Notes under the pieces: model-generated
What the model was told of the DNA's origin: nothing
The model's database searches: none
Seen by the model: the letters and a program-made list of their open reading frames with translations, nothing else
Position numbers and translations under genes: made by a program
Assembly: GCA_950295325.1 (NCBI GenBank)
Contig: OX485803.1
Coordinates: forward strand, 50,979,554 to 51,043,553
DNA length: 64,000 nt
DNA from: Polytrichum commune
Lineage: Eukaryota > Streptophyta > Polytrichopsida > Polytrichales > Polytrichaceae
Reading direction: 5' to 3'
Shown here: one piece after another, positions 46,719 to 59,600 of the stretch
How the letters are laid out: each line of letters opens with the position of its first letter
Position numbering within the stretch: position 1 is the stretch's first letter

Positions 46719-49700
46719 AAAGAAAATTGCATTAATTTCCCCTATTGAGCACATTTTTCGCATTAGGCAGCGAGCCGCTCTCATTCTTGTTAGTGTAGGG
46801 TTGGGATGGTTCTAGGTCTGGGCAGTGAATGTGTCAGAGGCAGTTCGTGAATCGTCTTGGATGACGGATGGATGGTGGACACGGCAATAGTATTTTGTGT
46901 CCTATTTCCTTGTTGCGGAAGCTGATGTCACGCAGGCTAACACTCCTTGAGAGACTAATCCAGTTTTGCAGGTATTTGTTTCATATAACACTCTTTACAG
47001 AATCCCCACATGTGCTCTCCCGAATCCTGATTCATGATGATACACAGCATCTCAACGTTTTGGGTTGTTGATGAGCAGTGAGGAAGGGAGGATGGAGCCG
47101 TGAGCATGGGTTTGGGAGCAGAGAGATCAGTTTAGGTCTAATCTAATTTAACAGAGGGAATTGGAGTTGTCGATCTCTTTATTGAGATTGTTTCTCTATG
47201 GACATATGCGCTGGTTCCCCTTTTGGGCTTAATAAATGAGCAGGTTGTTACTTTGAGATTTAAGGAAAGTGATGTGGTTTTTGTTGAGAATGTTGCTTAT
47301 TTCTGAGACTAAGATTTGCTTGTTTGTTTCTCTATGAGGCATGTGATGTGGTTTCTGTAGCTGGTATCAGAGGGTGGCAGGCATTTGACATTCCAATTTA
47401 TTTGATCATAGAGTATGTATATCATGTTTTGTAATGGGATTGTCCACATTGTATTTATATTTTCCTTGAGTATGTGTGGATCATCACTTAGAATTTGAGA
47501 TGGGACACATGATTTGTGGAAATGCAATCTTTGTCACCATGTGAGGAATATCAGATACTTCTTGTGCACTATCAAGGAGATTGCACAATTTTTTTTACTG
47601 ATGCTGGGATGATTTGCAGCCTCGAGAGATTAGTAAAGTGGGTAAAAGGGTTTTCCATTTTGTGAGTGTAGATTGAAAGAACTTTTGTGACACTTGAAAG
47701 GTATTGGGCGGCTGAAGATCACTATGTAAGGTGCAACCTCGGCAACACACCTGAGTTGGGTTCCCTATGTGGATGGGCATATTGTGTGGGAAGAATTTTG
47801 CAGGCGATTTCAAGAAAGGTGATTGATTGCTGGCTTTTTTTGTTCTAGTGTTATGAAATGTGGCATGAGATGATTACGTAATGTTGTCATAACATTGTAT
47901 TAAGTTAGATACAAATGCAGTTTACTTTCTGTATGTATGAGTTCCAGATTTTTCAGAGGCCAGTTCTGAGGCCGTACTTGCTATCAAGTTAATCTGGGAT
48001 GTACCCATTTCACCTGGTCTGCATAAAGAACCACATTTTTTGCAAAGGTGGTGCATTGTAATGCACCACCTTATAGTGTTCCACACATCCTTTGAGTTTA
48101 TTCACTCGAAATATGCATTGTCTTTGTAAGTGCCAATTCCAAGGCACATCTTTTTGATGACATCACCTTCCATGAATTTTCTGCACATCACTTTTTTGTA
48201 TTTTGAGTTTGAGAAGTTGACTTATGCTCGTTGTCCAGTCTATTCCCAGATATGCGCACCTTGCTCACTACAGTATAAAGATGCTTGTGTTTGTTCCTGG
48301 TGTGTCTGACTTCAATTTGTTGATTCTCTAGTGTTAGGCTCTAAGTATAAGTTATAGTTTATGGGTTCTGAGTAACATTGGGTACTCCAATTTATTTTCT
48401 AATCAAATTCCTTTTTCCACTGTTGTCCAATTTAAGTTTTCCACATATTATATGGTATGTTGCAAGGAGATTTCCATGAGATTGTGGGGGTGTCCCTTTA
48501 ACTTAACCATCTCAATGTTCCAAGTATGCAAAGTTTTTAAGGTTTAGGGTTCCATTTCTGAGGTTGCATGATTTGGGATACAGTATAATCTATTTGTAGG
48601 TTATTTATTCTGTCGGGATAGGGGCTTGAAGGGTATTCGGGTAGTGGTTTGACCTCTGCAACACTGTAAGGTGAGTGCATTCATCATGAACTGTGACCTG
48701 TAATGGGTTCTATTGTATACGTAAGTATGAAATGTACACATTCTAAATAAAACCTATATAGGTAATGTATGACTTTCACTTCAAGAACTCAGAAAATATC
48801 CACCTTGAATCCACAATAGAAAACTCAACTCTCATGTTCCTCATTTGGATTTGCTAATGTGCTCAAGGAACTTCTATTTTGTTGTTGAACCTTCACATCT
48901 GCCAAAATGCAAAAATGCCCATTATAAGGTGCACTCAGAGTGAACATCCTTCTTTTCTGGCAGCTTGATTGTGATTCATTGACAACAGCTTGATAGTGAG
49001 AGCAGTCTGATAGTGCAAGCTTGACTTATACAGGGATACCCGTGTCTCAGCATGGGATATGGTTATAGGCTGCTTCTTTATATTGTATTGAACTAACAAG
49101 AAGACTTCATGGAATATCTATTATCTCTAGGGCAAAGCCTCCTGTCAAGATCTTAGTGTGTTGTGAGGTCTTTGGTAATCTGCAGCTGGCTGTGGTGGAG
49201 TTCCCCAAGGTCTGTCCAACTGAAAAGGTCAAAGAATTTGAGATGAGATGGTTGTTGACAGTCAATTGAGCCACCGAGTGTTTGTCTCAAGTTGTGGTTA
49301 TTGGAAGATCACTTCAAGAGGGGAGGATATAAATGGCAAAGAGGCATCGTTGAGAGCGAAGGTGCTGCCCCGCTATGAACAGAAATATTTTCTTTGTCCC
49401 AATTTGTTTGTAGTGCAGTATATTAATTTTCAAAGGCCTTTGAGTCTCTTCCATATTTCATCTCTACACCACATGATATCCACTGCTTTACACTTTTGTG
49501 CAAATTGGAGCTTTGGTGATGTTGAACTTCATTAGATATATGTACTTGTGAGTTTGTCAAAAGCTGTAGAGTTTGCCAAAAGCTGTAGTTCTAGTTTTGT
49601 TTTTGTGTCAATCATTAGCACCATCTCATTCCTGGATATCCAGTGAATTTTAATGTGCAGGTCTTTCAGAACTCCAGCAAACTAGATAAGGCTTGAAATC

Positions 49701-49920
49701 TAGTCAAAGTCTCTTTCATAGTCTCTCAACTTTAAACATTCAAGAAACAAATTGGATGCAGATGAAGTGTGTGGGCCTGAGTTACGAGTCCTAACTTTAC
49801 TGGTGTTTCTGTGTAAATCTTATGCAAGAACTCACACTGTGTACACATTTTGTTCCTATATTCAGTATTTGTTTCATCAAATTTGGGTCGCTTAATTTAT
49901 AACTTATACCTTCACTCTAC
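46719..49920. other. 3' UTR of phosphate carrier and gene-free spacer
   Basis: The first ~500 bp are probably 3' UTR, with AATAAA at 47231. Beyond it no exon is recognised. TGGTATCAGAG at 47363 matches the usual initiator-Met tRNA primer-binding site of LTR retroelements, but no flanking LTR was identified. A perfect 13-bp hairpin lies at 48045-48072. Confidence 0.4.
48045..48072. repeat. Perfect 13-bp inverted repeat with 2-bp loop
   Basis: AAGGTGGTGCATT, GT and AATGCACCACCTT form a perfect hairpin or cruciform. It is not associated with a T run or a gene end and may be the remnant of a small foldback element. Confidence 0.6.
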
Positions 49921-50651
49921 CTAGTAGATTGGTTGTTGTGGGACTCGACACCATGGACATATCTGGCACCTGAGAATGTAAGTGTTCCAGTCGTGCTTGT
50001 TGGCAGGCATGTTACAGGCTTTGCACATCACTCGGTCTTTCGGAGCCACTGGGTACCCGGTCACAAAGCACATCTCACTTTCCAACTGCTCCAGATCACG
50101 ACCTCACATTTGTTAACAGCATGAATGATACATTTGCTGTTGCGTAGTTCGATAACATGACCAAGGTGAGTTCTTTTATACACAGATATATTAGAGTTAT
50201 TCGCAAAGTCCCTCAAAGGGGGAATGGACTCCCAGTGTAGGGTTTAGGGTTTAGGGTTAACACCCTTTGAAGGACTCTCTATTTTAGAGCTTGTTAGAGT
50301 GTTGTATGTTGGAGTCTAATTTTGAAAGTTGGGTGAAACTCTTGAACCTCTTCATTCAATCCAAAAAAGTCATGAGAGTGGTATGATCTAATTAGGGTCT
50401 GACCCATTGGACACGTCAACCAAAATCTATGTAAGGCTAGGTTGACCCCACCCATCCTAGTATGACAGGCTTGAAAGGTGAGCTTGATCCGAAAAATCTC
50501 TGGATCAAACATTAGCCAAGCCACCTGGAGAAATGCCAACCAGTATTTTGTAATGTGGGGAGCATACCTTGCATGAACAGCAACTGAGGCTTGCAACATA
50601 TATATTGCTTCCACAACGCTCACACACTCTTGTGGGCAAACTGCGTTCAAT
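49921..50651 (-). other. IFT172: Cysteine-rich C-terminal module of IFT172
   Basis: Exons 50651-50568 and 50085-49921 encode the last 82 residues. Cysteines fall as CxxC (VCERC), CCxC (SCCSCK), C (MCFVTGYPV), CxxC (CKAC) and CxxCxxC (CQICPWC), ending RVPQQPIY. The same position of IFT172 has been described as a U-box-like domain; as I recall the human sequence, only a few of these cysteines are present there. The spacing suggests one or two zinc sites in this plant protein. The final acceptor (GGAGCAG, 50086) is pyrimidine-poor, but it preserves the exact spacing to the conserved TGYP motif. Confidence 0.7.
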
Positions 50652-53600
50652 CTGTTTGCACAAAATATTGTGTCAACAGATATCTAATGGGTTGAAAGTA
50701 TTTAAGACCCTGAGATGTTTCTTGTCAAAGGCTTTGCAACATTCATAAGAATTTTACAATTGAGTATGTGAAGTTAGGAATGCATATTGCTATACACATC
50801 ACAAAACATGTACAAAATCTTCCACACCTGTTGTTCCATGCTCAGCTGAATTACCCAGTCGCGGACCTCTCCACGCTTTGCTTCTGCAAATCATGTGTAA
50901 AATCATGAGTGAATTTAAAATGATTTCCTGCTTTCATTGTAGAGTATTAGTCTGGAATTGACCCCCTCTCTTTAAATGATTGGCAGGAAGGCCTGCAGTA
51001 GCAGAAATACCTTCGAGAACGTGTCTCTCCGGTATGATAAAATCCTGTGGTATGTCACTTGTCTCAAAGCCAACATGGTCGATTGTTGACGCGCCTTCTT
51101 CTTCGTCGATGGCCTCATCCACATCCAAATACCGATTTAAATATACAAATGACATGTTGAGCCACCCTACCTGTAAAGAATCGAAGTGTTGAGTTTATGA
51201 TTGGCTTAACCATAAGATTTCAATATGAGGTATTAGGGTTTAGTGGTTAGGTCATGAACCTAAACCCTAAATTTATGTGCCACTTGGCAAAACAGGGGCA
51301 GGGATTCTTACAAAAACGAGACATAATAGCAGCTCCTATGGGCTCATGTTAAATGATACTGTAAAATGATTCTCTCAATTGGCTTTCAATGCCAAAAGCT
51401 CATCCCAATGTATATCATAAATCTTCATTGCCCACCAATCATTGAGAGATAGACAATCGTCTATAGTCCTTGGTCACTCGATTTTTGAGGGTGGATAGGG
51501 GGTTTGGATTGTTGCCTCTCTCAGTAATTGGTGGGCAATAAACGTTTAGGCAAGGTGTGCCAAAAAATACCTGGAAAGCCAATTATTGAGAGAAATTTTT
51601 TACATTGATTGGTGGAGACGCTCTAAGGTATGGTCAATTTAAAGTAACCTGCTTGCAAGCCATGCCAGCTTCATAAAATGCTTTGTCTGCAGGCATAGTC
51701 TCTATGTACCGGAGCAATGAGATGCTTAACTTTGCTTGCATTTCGTGCAACTCCTACACCCACATCCATGTTTTGAATTTTGCATTAAATCACACAGGTC
51801 AACGTGTGTCAATCCCAAGTCAAACTCTACAATTAAGTTCGGGTTATGTGAACTAATTGACGTAGGTGTATTTGGTCCTATTGTAGGCACTTCCAACTCT
51901 AGTTAGATTGGATCGGGAGTCACCTCATTTGGTTAGCAATTCTGAACCATGAAGATTGTCATTTCAAGTTTCAAAAATGGACTTTCATGAGATGCAAAAT
52001 CCAAAAGAGGTCAAATTGAAAATTTTCTTTCTCTTTTAAATGATATCACATAGACCCTCACAATTTGTGTTCACTAATAGACCTAGAATAGTGCCTATAT
52101 TCTAAGCCCACAGTCTGAACACATCACCCACTCATCATAACACATGCCTTTTTGGTGTCTTGCCATATACCACTCAAATGTAGGTGTTCAATGAAGAGGA
52201 GTGACATACTCAGAATTTATATTCCTGTATAGTTTCTTGGTTATATAATCAACTATCCACTTTCCAGATGATGTAGAGACTTGTAGACCTGAGAGATGGC
52301 CATATATCTTAATGTGACAAAGTTCACAACAATCAGCAACCTCTTTAGCTCCGTCAGCACTGCAATTGAGGTGGGTTATTTTGTTTAGCCTGTTTCCATC
52401 ATATGATTACTTGTTCAAGTCATCACCAAAATCATACGAATAATTGACATAATGGATGTTGGTCTACTTTTCAATTGGGTCACACCCCCACTCCTGAGCA
52501 TGCATACACTCGTTTGAAACAAAAAGAATTCCTGCCGTCCGAAATACAAAGATGTGATGAAAACACCTTGAGGTGGACATTGCTCTTTGTCCAAGGTGAG
52601 GGTGCTAACAAGCTGATAGAGGATATCTCGGAGTTTCTGCAAGAAGAAACCGTAAGCATGTGTTATCTTTGCAAAAATGGGCAAATTCTTCGTTGCGACT
52701 GATCTGTGAGATTAGAATTTGTTCGAGATGTGCCTGCATAGTTGGTTGTATTTGTGGGATGGAGTCGACAGCTGATAGAAGCTGACATGCGGCGAAACTG
52801 CAAAGCTCCAGAGCTGGTCCATTCAGGGGTACTCCATGCAGTGCGAGTACATTGATGGCCTCGTTGCACTGCAAAAATATTTGATCAAACAACCTTGGAG
52901 AGTTCAGAATCTCTGAATTTCAAACATGATGAATAAATCACGACACCAAAAGCCCTATTACAGTCTAAGTAGAATTTGAAAGTACTGGTCTGGTCAGACT
53001 CTGATGAATTTGGCATAACAATGCACTAAGGTAGGTGGTGCTAAAATTGTCACTGAGTTAAGAGTTGAGTGTATATGATAATAGTATATGTCATTATTAT
53101 AATCATAATATGGTTGTTAGTGATTGACATGGGATTTCAATGCACCAAAATTACTTACGTCTTATTTGAATGATGTATGCAAAAGTCATAAGAGTTCATA
53201 GTTTTATAGGTAGATGACCCAAAACCAACACATGAGACTGATGTGAATGTGGTGGATATTCTCATAATCCATATGTACTTATTGTACAAGATTTTATGAC
53301 GTTATTTTTGGGTGTGGTGTTGGTTTGAGTCCCATCTACCTTATTGATTGTTGAAGTATTGACACTTGTTGTTGGTTTAGGGTTTAAGGTTTCTTGGATT
53401 TTGTCCAAAGTTTTGTGGTCAAGAGATAAAATGCTTACCTGATCTTTTTGCAAGTATTCTTTTGCATGGCGAATGGAGAAATTTTTCTCTTCGTTGGGTC
53501 CCAATAATGCTGCTAGATCATGAACCTAAAAGATGAAGCCCACAGAAAAGATGCATGAGGGATGTGGCCCTATAGTGGACACTTTGAACTCCACAACGAT

Positions 53601-56600
53601 TTTAGCCATTGAGCCGGATTGGGAAATTGTCTCATTTGGTGAGCAATTGCAAACCACGAAGATTGTCATTCTAGGTTTGACAATCAGAGTTGAGATTCAT
53701 AAGTTATAAGATGTCACAAAAATATTCTCATTTAGTGCGAATTATCATATTTTGAGAACACAGTCCAAACTCAACGTAACACATGTCTTTTCTTTCTTTT
53801 TTAATTAAATTTTTTTATGGTCCATTCATAACTACAAGTCTTGCCACATACCACTCAAATGTAGGTGTATGATTAAGAAGAATGACCACATAAAGCCCAC
53901 ATACTTTAATGTCATTCAACTAAACGTGTTATCAAGCATCGTGTAAATCTTACAATAAGGTACACACACCTAAAACTGACACCGAACCTTGAATGCAAGA
54001 ACGTGGTACATAATGTTGGTTTAGGGCATGTCCACTTTAAAATTGACCTTGACTAACCCAACTGAAGTGACACAAAATTAAACAACCACTCTGCATTGAT
54101 GAATTGTGCATCCCTACTGCATTCACATCATGGAGTTCTCTCAAGTCATTTGCTAGATATAACATTACTCAATTGACAAGGTGTTGTTCATGGGCCCAAC
54201 AGTAAATTTGAGATTAAAGACTCCGAATTCCGAAATCCCACTACTTCAGACTGTATCTAAAGTTAGGACGGTTGAACTCAACTCATGAGCTGAGTAATGT
54301 TATGGAAGGACCTATGCCTTCATGATGGTATTGAAATGCCCTTAATATATCTAGCTATAATCATCACATTATCCTTGGCTCCTTCGGGAGCAAGCGTGGA
54401 TGAGGAGCCTCTTTGTCCACATGATACTGCTCCCTTGTGGGGTTGGGCTATATTCATGGCACCATTATCCAAATGGACATTCTTATGGGGAAAAAAAGAC
54501 TGACGGAAACGGTTGCAATTCAAATTATGTATGAATGCATAATTACCAATATTATGCGAGTATCCAGGTCCAACTAAAAGTGCCAATCACTGTCCGGGGA
54601 GAACTGTCAGTTAGTTGCAGATGAATCGGTTAAGTTTGAGAAATAACCGGTTGAAGTTCGAGACTTCAGGAGAATTACCGATCATTATAGAGGAATCTAT
54701 AGAATATATCTCAAATAATCAAAGCAAAACCGGAAGATGTCAACATGTAACTGGCTAGATTTAGAAATACTATGATCTTGACTGAGTATTGTTCTCCCTC
54801 TTTAGTATGACACGTTTGGGAAACACAAAAAAAATTGTATTATCGAGGTGTCGTCTTCTCATTAATATGACAAATGGTGTAAAGTTGTCGTATTATTGAA
54901 GGAATACGAAAACATAAGTAATATGAGCTTTAAAACATATACAACGAGTTTAAGCAATATAGATGGTATGAAATAATAACTTATAACTCCAAACAAATAC
55001 TCAAGAACTCAACAAATAAAATTCTCAAGAACTCTTGAAATAGGAGTCCAAAGATCTTTGGTGTTGCTTACCCAAGTTAGCAACTGTCATCTTATCTAAA
55101 TTCCCTACTAACTCTTGAAAACTAATAATTTCATTAACACCAAAATATAAAGAGTTCTCTAATAAGAAACTAGATAACAATGATGCATGGCGTTTAGCAT
55201 CAAGATACTGATGATACTATATCACCCGTGTACAAGACAATATACTAGGCATGAAGCCACTCTAATTATCATTAAGTTCCCAATGATAAGTAAAGTTACC
55301 AAGTAGTTCCCAAGTGAAAATGAATGTATATTAGATGTACATAACATAGATGAAAAGAATTTTAGCATTAACTACCTCTTTAATATGAAAAAACGGAGAT
55401 TCTAAATGTTGCATTATCGAGTGTCGTAGTCGTATAAAAGAGGGAGTTTTGGACTAAAAAGTTTGGTCTCGCAAAACTGTGTCGTAATATCGAGAGTGTC
55501 GTATAAATGAGTGTCATTTTAACGAGGTTAGACTGTATGCCCAAAAACTTCCCGGGCACTGGTGCCAAAGGGGATACTTGTATGAGTATCCGATCCAAAT
55601 GGTATCGTATTCTCCAAGATTGTTAACCAAGTTTGGGAAAATTATAATAGATATTAATAATTAATATTTGAGTTCACCACGTAGGAGTTTTAGTAAACGA
55701 GGATAAGATAGGATTGTAAATGTGTGATCAAGAGAAAAGGTCCCCAACTTGCTTGACTCGAATTGCTTATTTTACAGCCGAGGTCGACAATTGTGAGGTA
55801 GTCTTGATTGAGTGCATTTAGTTTGTTTAGGTTAACGTGGTGTTAGAGAGACTCCGTGTATGGGTGACTACCCACACTTGTAATACTGGTGTGGCATATA
55901 TCTTAAAAGAGTTTTCTTGTTTTAATTGTTGGTTTGCCGCGTATATTTGATTCGTGTTCACAACTAATCTCAGTTTTCACTACACCCTTAACAAAGACCT
56001 ATCTTTTCTTCGAACCCACTCAATCATTTAAGCATTCCATATTGTCACCTACACACAATCTTGGACATTTTATAGATACTTTCAACACCATGACTTGCTG
56101 GTCATGGCTATTACTTAGGTAAATCAAAATTGTGGCTAAGCCATCTCACATGAGTTTTTCCAAACTAATTCTGGGATTTTTTATAACAATCCCAACAACA
56201 AATACTCTTAAGCGAACTACAAACTATAATAGTTTCGACCGTGTTTTCACCTTGGGTATTGGTGGTAAAGGCCAGCTCAAAGAGATGGGTGTCCAACCAG
56301 GTGCCAAATATTAGATTTTCTTTTAACACTACCCTTACCCATTCGTATATAAATAAAAATGAATAGCCGCACACAACTGATCGAATTACCTTTGGCCAAT
56401 CGCTCTGTTTGACATAGAGCTCCAGTGCTTCTGGGACGTGCCCTAGTTTTACAAGCTCGCCGGCTTCGCCTTTCTCAACGAGGTGATCCTTGTAAAGATC
56501 GTGGACATACTGCACCCACAATGTGCAGACTGCTCATGAGCCACTCGCATTCATTTCAATTCAACGCAGGGTTTGAATGTCAACTTTTGAAGAATATCAC

Positions 56601-59600
56601 ATTTCATCAGTCCAATGCAAAATATTAGATTTTTTTTTAAAACAATTCTATATGTTAAAACGGCAAATTCCATGTGGGACCTGCTGTAATGATGGGCCTG
56701 AGGTAGCCCCTGCGGCTCTTGCTTTGTCCCAAAGTCCTGCTTGTATGTATACTTCTGCAGCCTGCACTTGTCACCATAGATGATGAGAAATACAAAAAGA
56801 AAAAGAGTGGTGATGGAGGCCTGGCTCAAGACATATAGGGTAGAGGCGGCCATGACCGATCACTTAATTGAGAGGTTCTGCGCCGAATCTGGAGAAATAT
56901 AAGGTGGTGCGAATTTTTCCCACATAGGAAGATAGAAATGAGGAGGATTGTAAAAAAAATAAAATTTGGTAATTTTATTCCTTGAATTGGATTTTTTTGA
57001 AGCCAAAACTTGTCTCAACATGTTATTAATGTCTAATGTATGCTATAACTGTTTGTTTCTCCTTACATTAGCACTCAAAACTAGGACATGTGTCATGACA
57101 TTATTAGTTCCCGCCTTATTGAAATTCGATCCCAGCATGATCAAAATTCTGGTAACCTATAGATTGTCGATGGGGTCTTCATTGGGAATAGGCGCCTCTA
57201 CTAGAGTTGATTTCAAAGCGGTCATGCATACATGTCACAACGTCATTGGATTAGAGGAGGCATGTTGTGCCCCATAGCCAACATGTCCTTCAGATGGGTC
57301 TAGACCTACTTTCACCTACCTTCCACATAGCCATAACCCATCTCTCATCCAAGAGCAAAAGAGTTATGAGAACTTTTCATATTGTTTTTTAAAATTAAAA
57401 TTAAAATTAAAATTTTAAGCATGGAAGGGTGATATCATAGTACATAGTTTTTAGATTTTCTTCATGAACTGATCGGTAATGATTGACTCGCCCCTCATCC
57501 ACTCTCCTCTCGTTGGTTATGTAGCCCATCAACTTGCATATAGTATAACCTCCTATAGCCGGTTGAAAGTGACTAGTGGGACAACTTTGAATATTGGCTA
57601 CACTAATATGTGCAATTAGGTTGGCTTCTAGCCGGTCACATGTATGGGCTCCCTGCTATTCTCGGTATCTAGTGTTTTCTTGTATCATTAAATAATGCAT
57701 AGCCTTGTTAAAGTTATATGCGAAAACTCAAGCACATGACCATTGACAAAAACATGATTTCGAGTTGACACTACCAACATACGAGTCCTTGACAATAGAC
57801 TTGCGTCACTGGAAGAAAAAAATTAAAAATCTATTACTATAACAAATTTACAAAATTTTCAATAACGTTAGAACAATTTTCCCAGTGACACATGTCAATA
57901 ACCCAAGACTGATATGCTTTGTAATGTGAGAATGGCCCGCTGTGCTTCTCCAGGAGCTCGTGACACTTATGTGTCGCGATTAAAAAAAAACTGGATTCTA
58001 AAACGGAACTCCTCGCAAGTCTACTTCCAAGTTTTCTAGAAGTTTCATGCCAAGTCGAAATCGATGCCTCTTGTCACCCTAAACCCATGATTCACTGGTT
58101 TTGAGCAGATGTTTCCCACTCTGCATTCTCAGATTTAACTCTATTGCATATTGTGATCTAAACCTCGAGATTTGTTGATTAGGGCAGACGGGGTAAAGTA
58201 TTACGTCTTTCATGGCATTGATATCTTCGTAGAGCTCCCCTGCTGCTTCACAACGGTCCGCTTGGGACAGCCACTTTGCAATGGTAGTTACTACCTCAGG
58301 GAGCCGCTTCTCGACATGCTCCTTAGCCAAATTAATCGCCAAACCCCACACCTGCAACTCGACCATTAATGTTAATAGGTTAAGATGGCCAATTTGGTTG
58401 AATTTGGGTGCTGCATCCAATATCCCCGCTTGCAATGTAAGGGCGTTGAGAAAAACAATCACTATCTACATACGAGTCCTACCACTACAAGCATATGCGT
58501 CCTAGGCAATTGACAGCTGGGGCGAAACAATTTGTACGTCGGTTTTTTGAAGGCAGTTATCCAACAAGGAACTAATGTATGGGTTCGTTTGCCCTCCCTG
58601 GTGAATGACCTACGTCATCAAAAATTTATCCTATGTAATTGAAAATTTTGAATATCTAACCTAGGAGTAGATTTGCATTGTTCTTTCATCAACATGAGAC
58701 GATTGCGTAGGACTCGTATGCTAATAGTGTAGGCAATTATCCTGTGTTGGAAGAAGAAAAATGCAAATCTACCATAGTGATAGATTTACAAATTTTCCAC
58801 TGATGTAAAACAAATTTTCAATGATGCACAACAATTGCGCAAGACCCACATGCTTGTAATGAATGAGGATACTTTTCACCTGCTGAAGCTTTTCGATGTC
58901 CGGAAGCAGGGAGGAGTCAAGCTGGAGATACAAGTCTATTGCATCGGAGTAGTGGTGGCTTAGTTCTAGTGCACGCCCTCGCGCGAGAAGGCTCTCCACG
59001 GTCTCCTCCCCTCCGCTCTGGCTGCACAGCAACAAAAACATCCAAGCCGTTTACTTGAAACTAGGCTCAACATAAATCTAGACTTATGCAAGATGTTTGG
59101 ACATAGTGAAATTACATACATGTATTTTGAATCTGCGGATCCTATGATAGAATTTGTAAAATAAAATAAAAAAAACTAATCTTAGACAAGCACATCACCA
59201 AGGTTTGGACGACTTTTACATGTTTTCCAAACGACACCTGATCTGATTTCATGAGACTTGATAGAATTGAAATTCTCATACATGCAAACTGCTTGATAAG
59301 TAGTCGCAGACTGAGTCTTATTACAATCAGTTTATTAGATTTGAGATTTTCAACCTGTCTGATAGTGTTTTAGAGGGTGCTCTATTTCATCTTTACTAGT
59401 GCTAGAATGTATATCCATGTGAGATCGAAGTGGGTCTCAGCCAATGTAAGGTTGCCATGTGGAACACATTTTTTTTGAATTTTTTGAATAGATATTGATT
59501 GTGGTTGAAGTATAGGGCCCTCTACAATACATTTGACATTCTTCCCATCTTCCATGTTGCAAGCCGCTTTACCTTTGCATGAATTCCGCGAGGTCACAAT

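Noticed and set aside
47355-49400. LTR retrotransposon after the phosphate carrier
   Set aside because: TGGTATCAGAG at 47363 resembles a primer-binding site, but no LTR pair, protease, integrase or reverse transcriptase text was found.
50238-50258. Telomere
   Set aside because: Only three TTTAGGG units, embedded in an intron with genes continuing on both sides.
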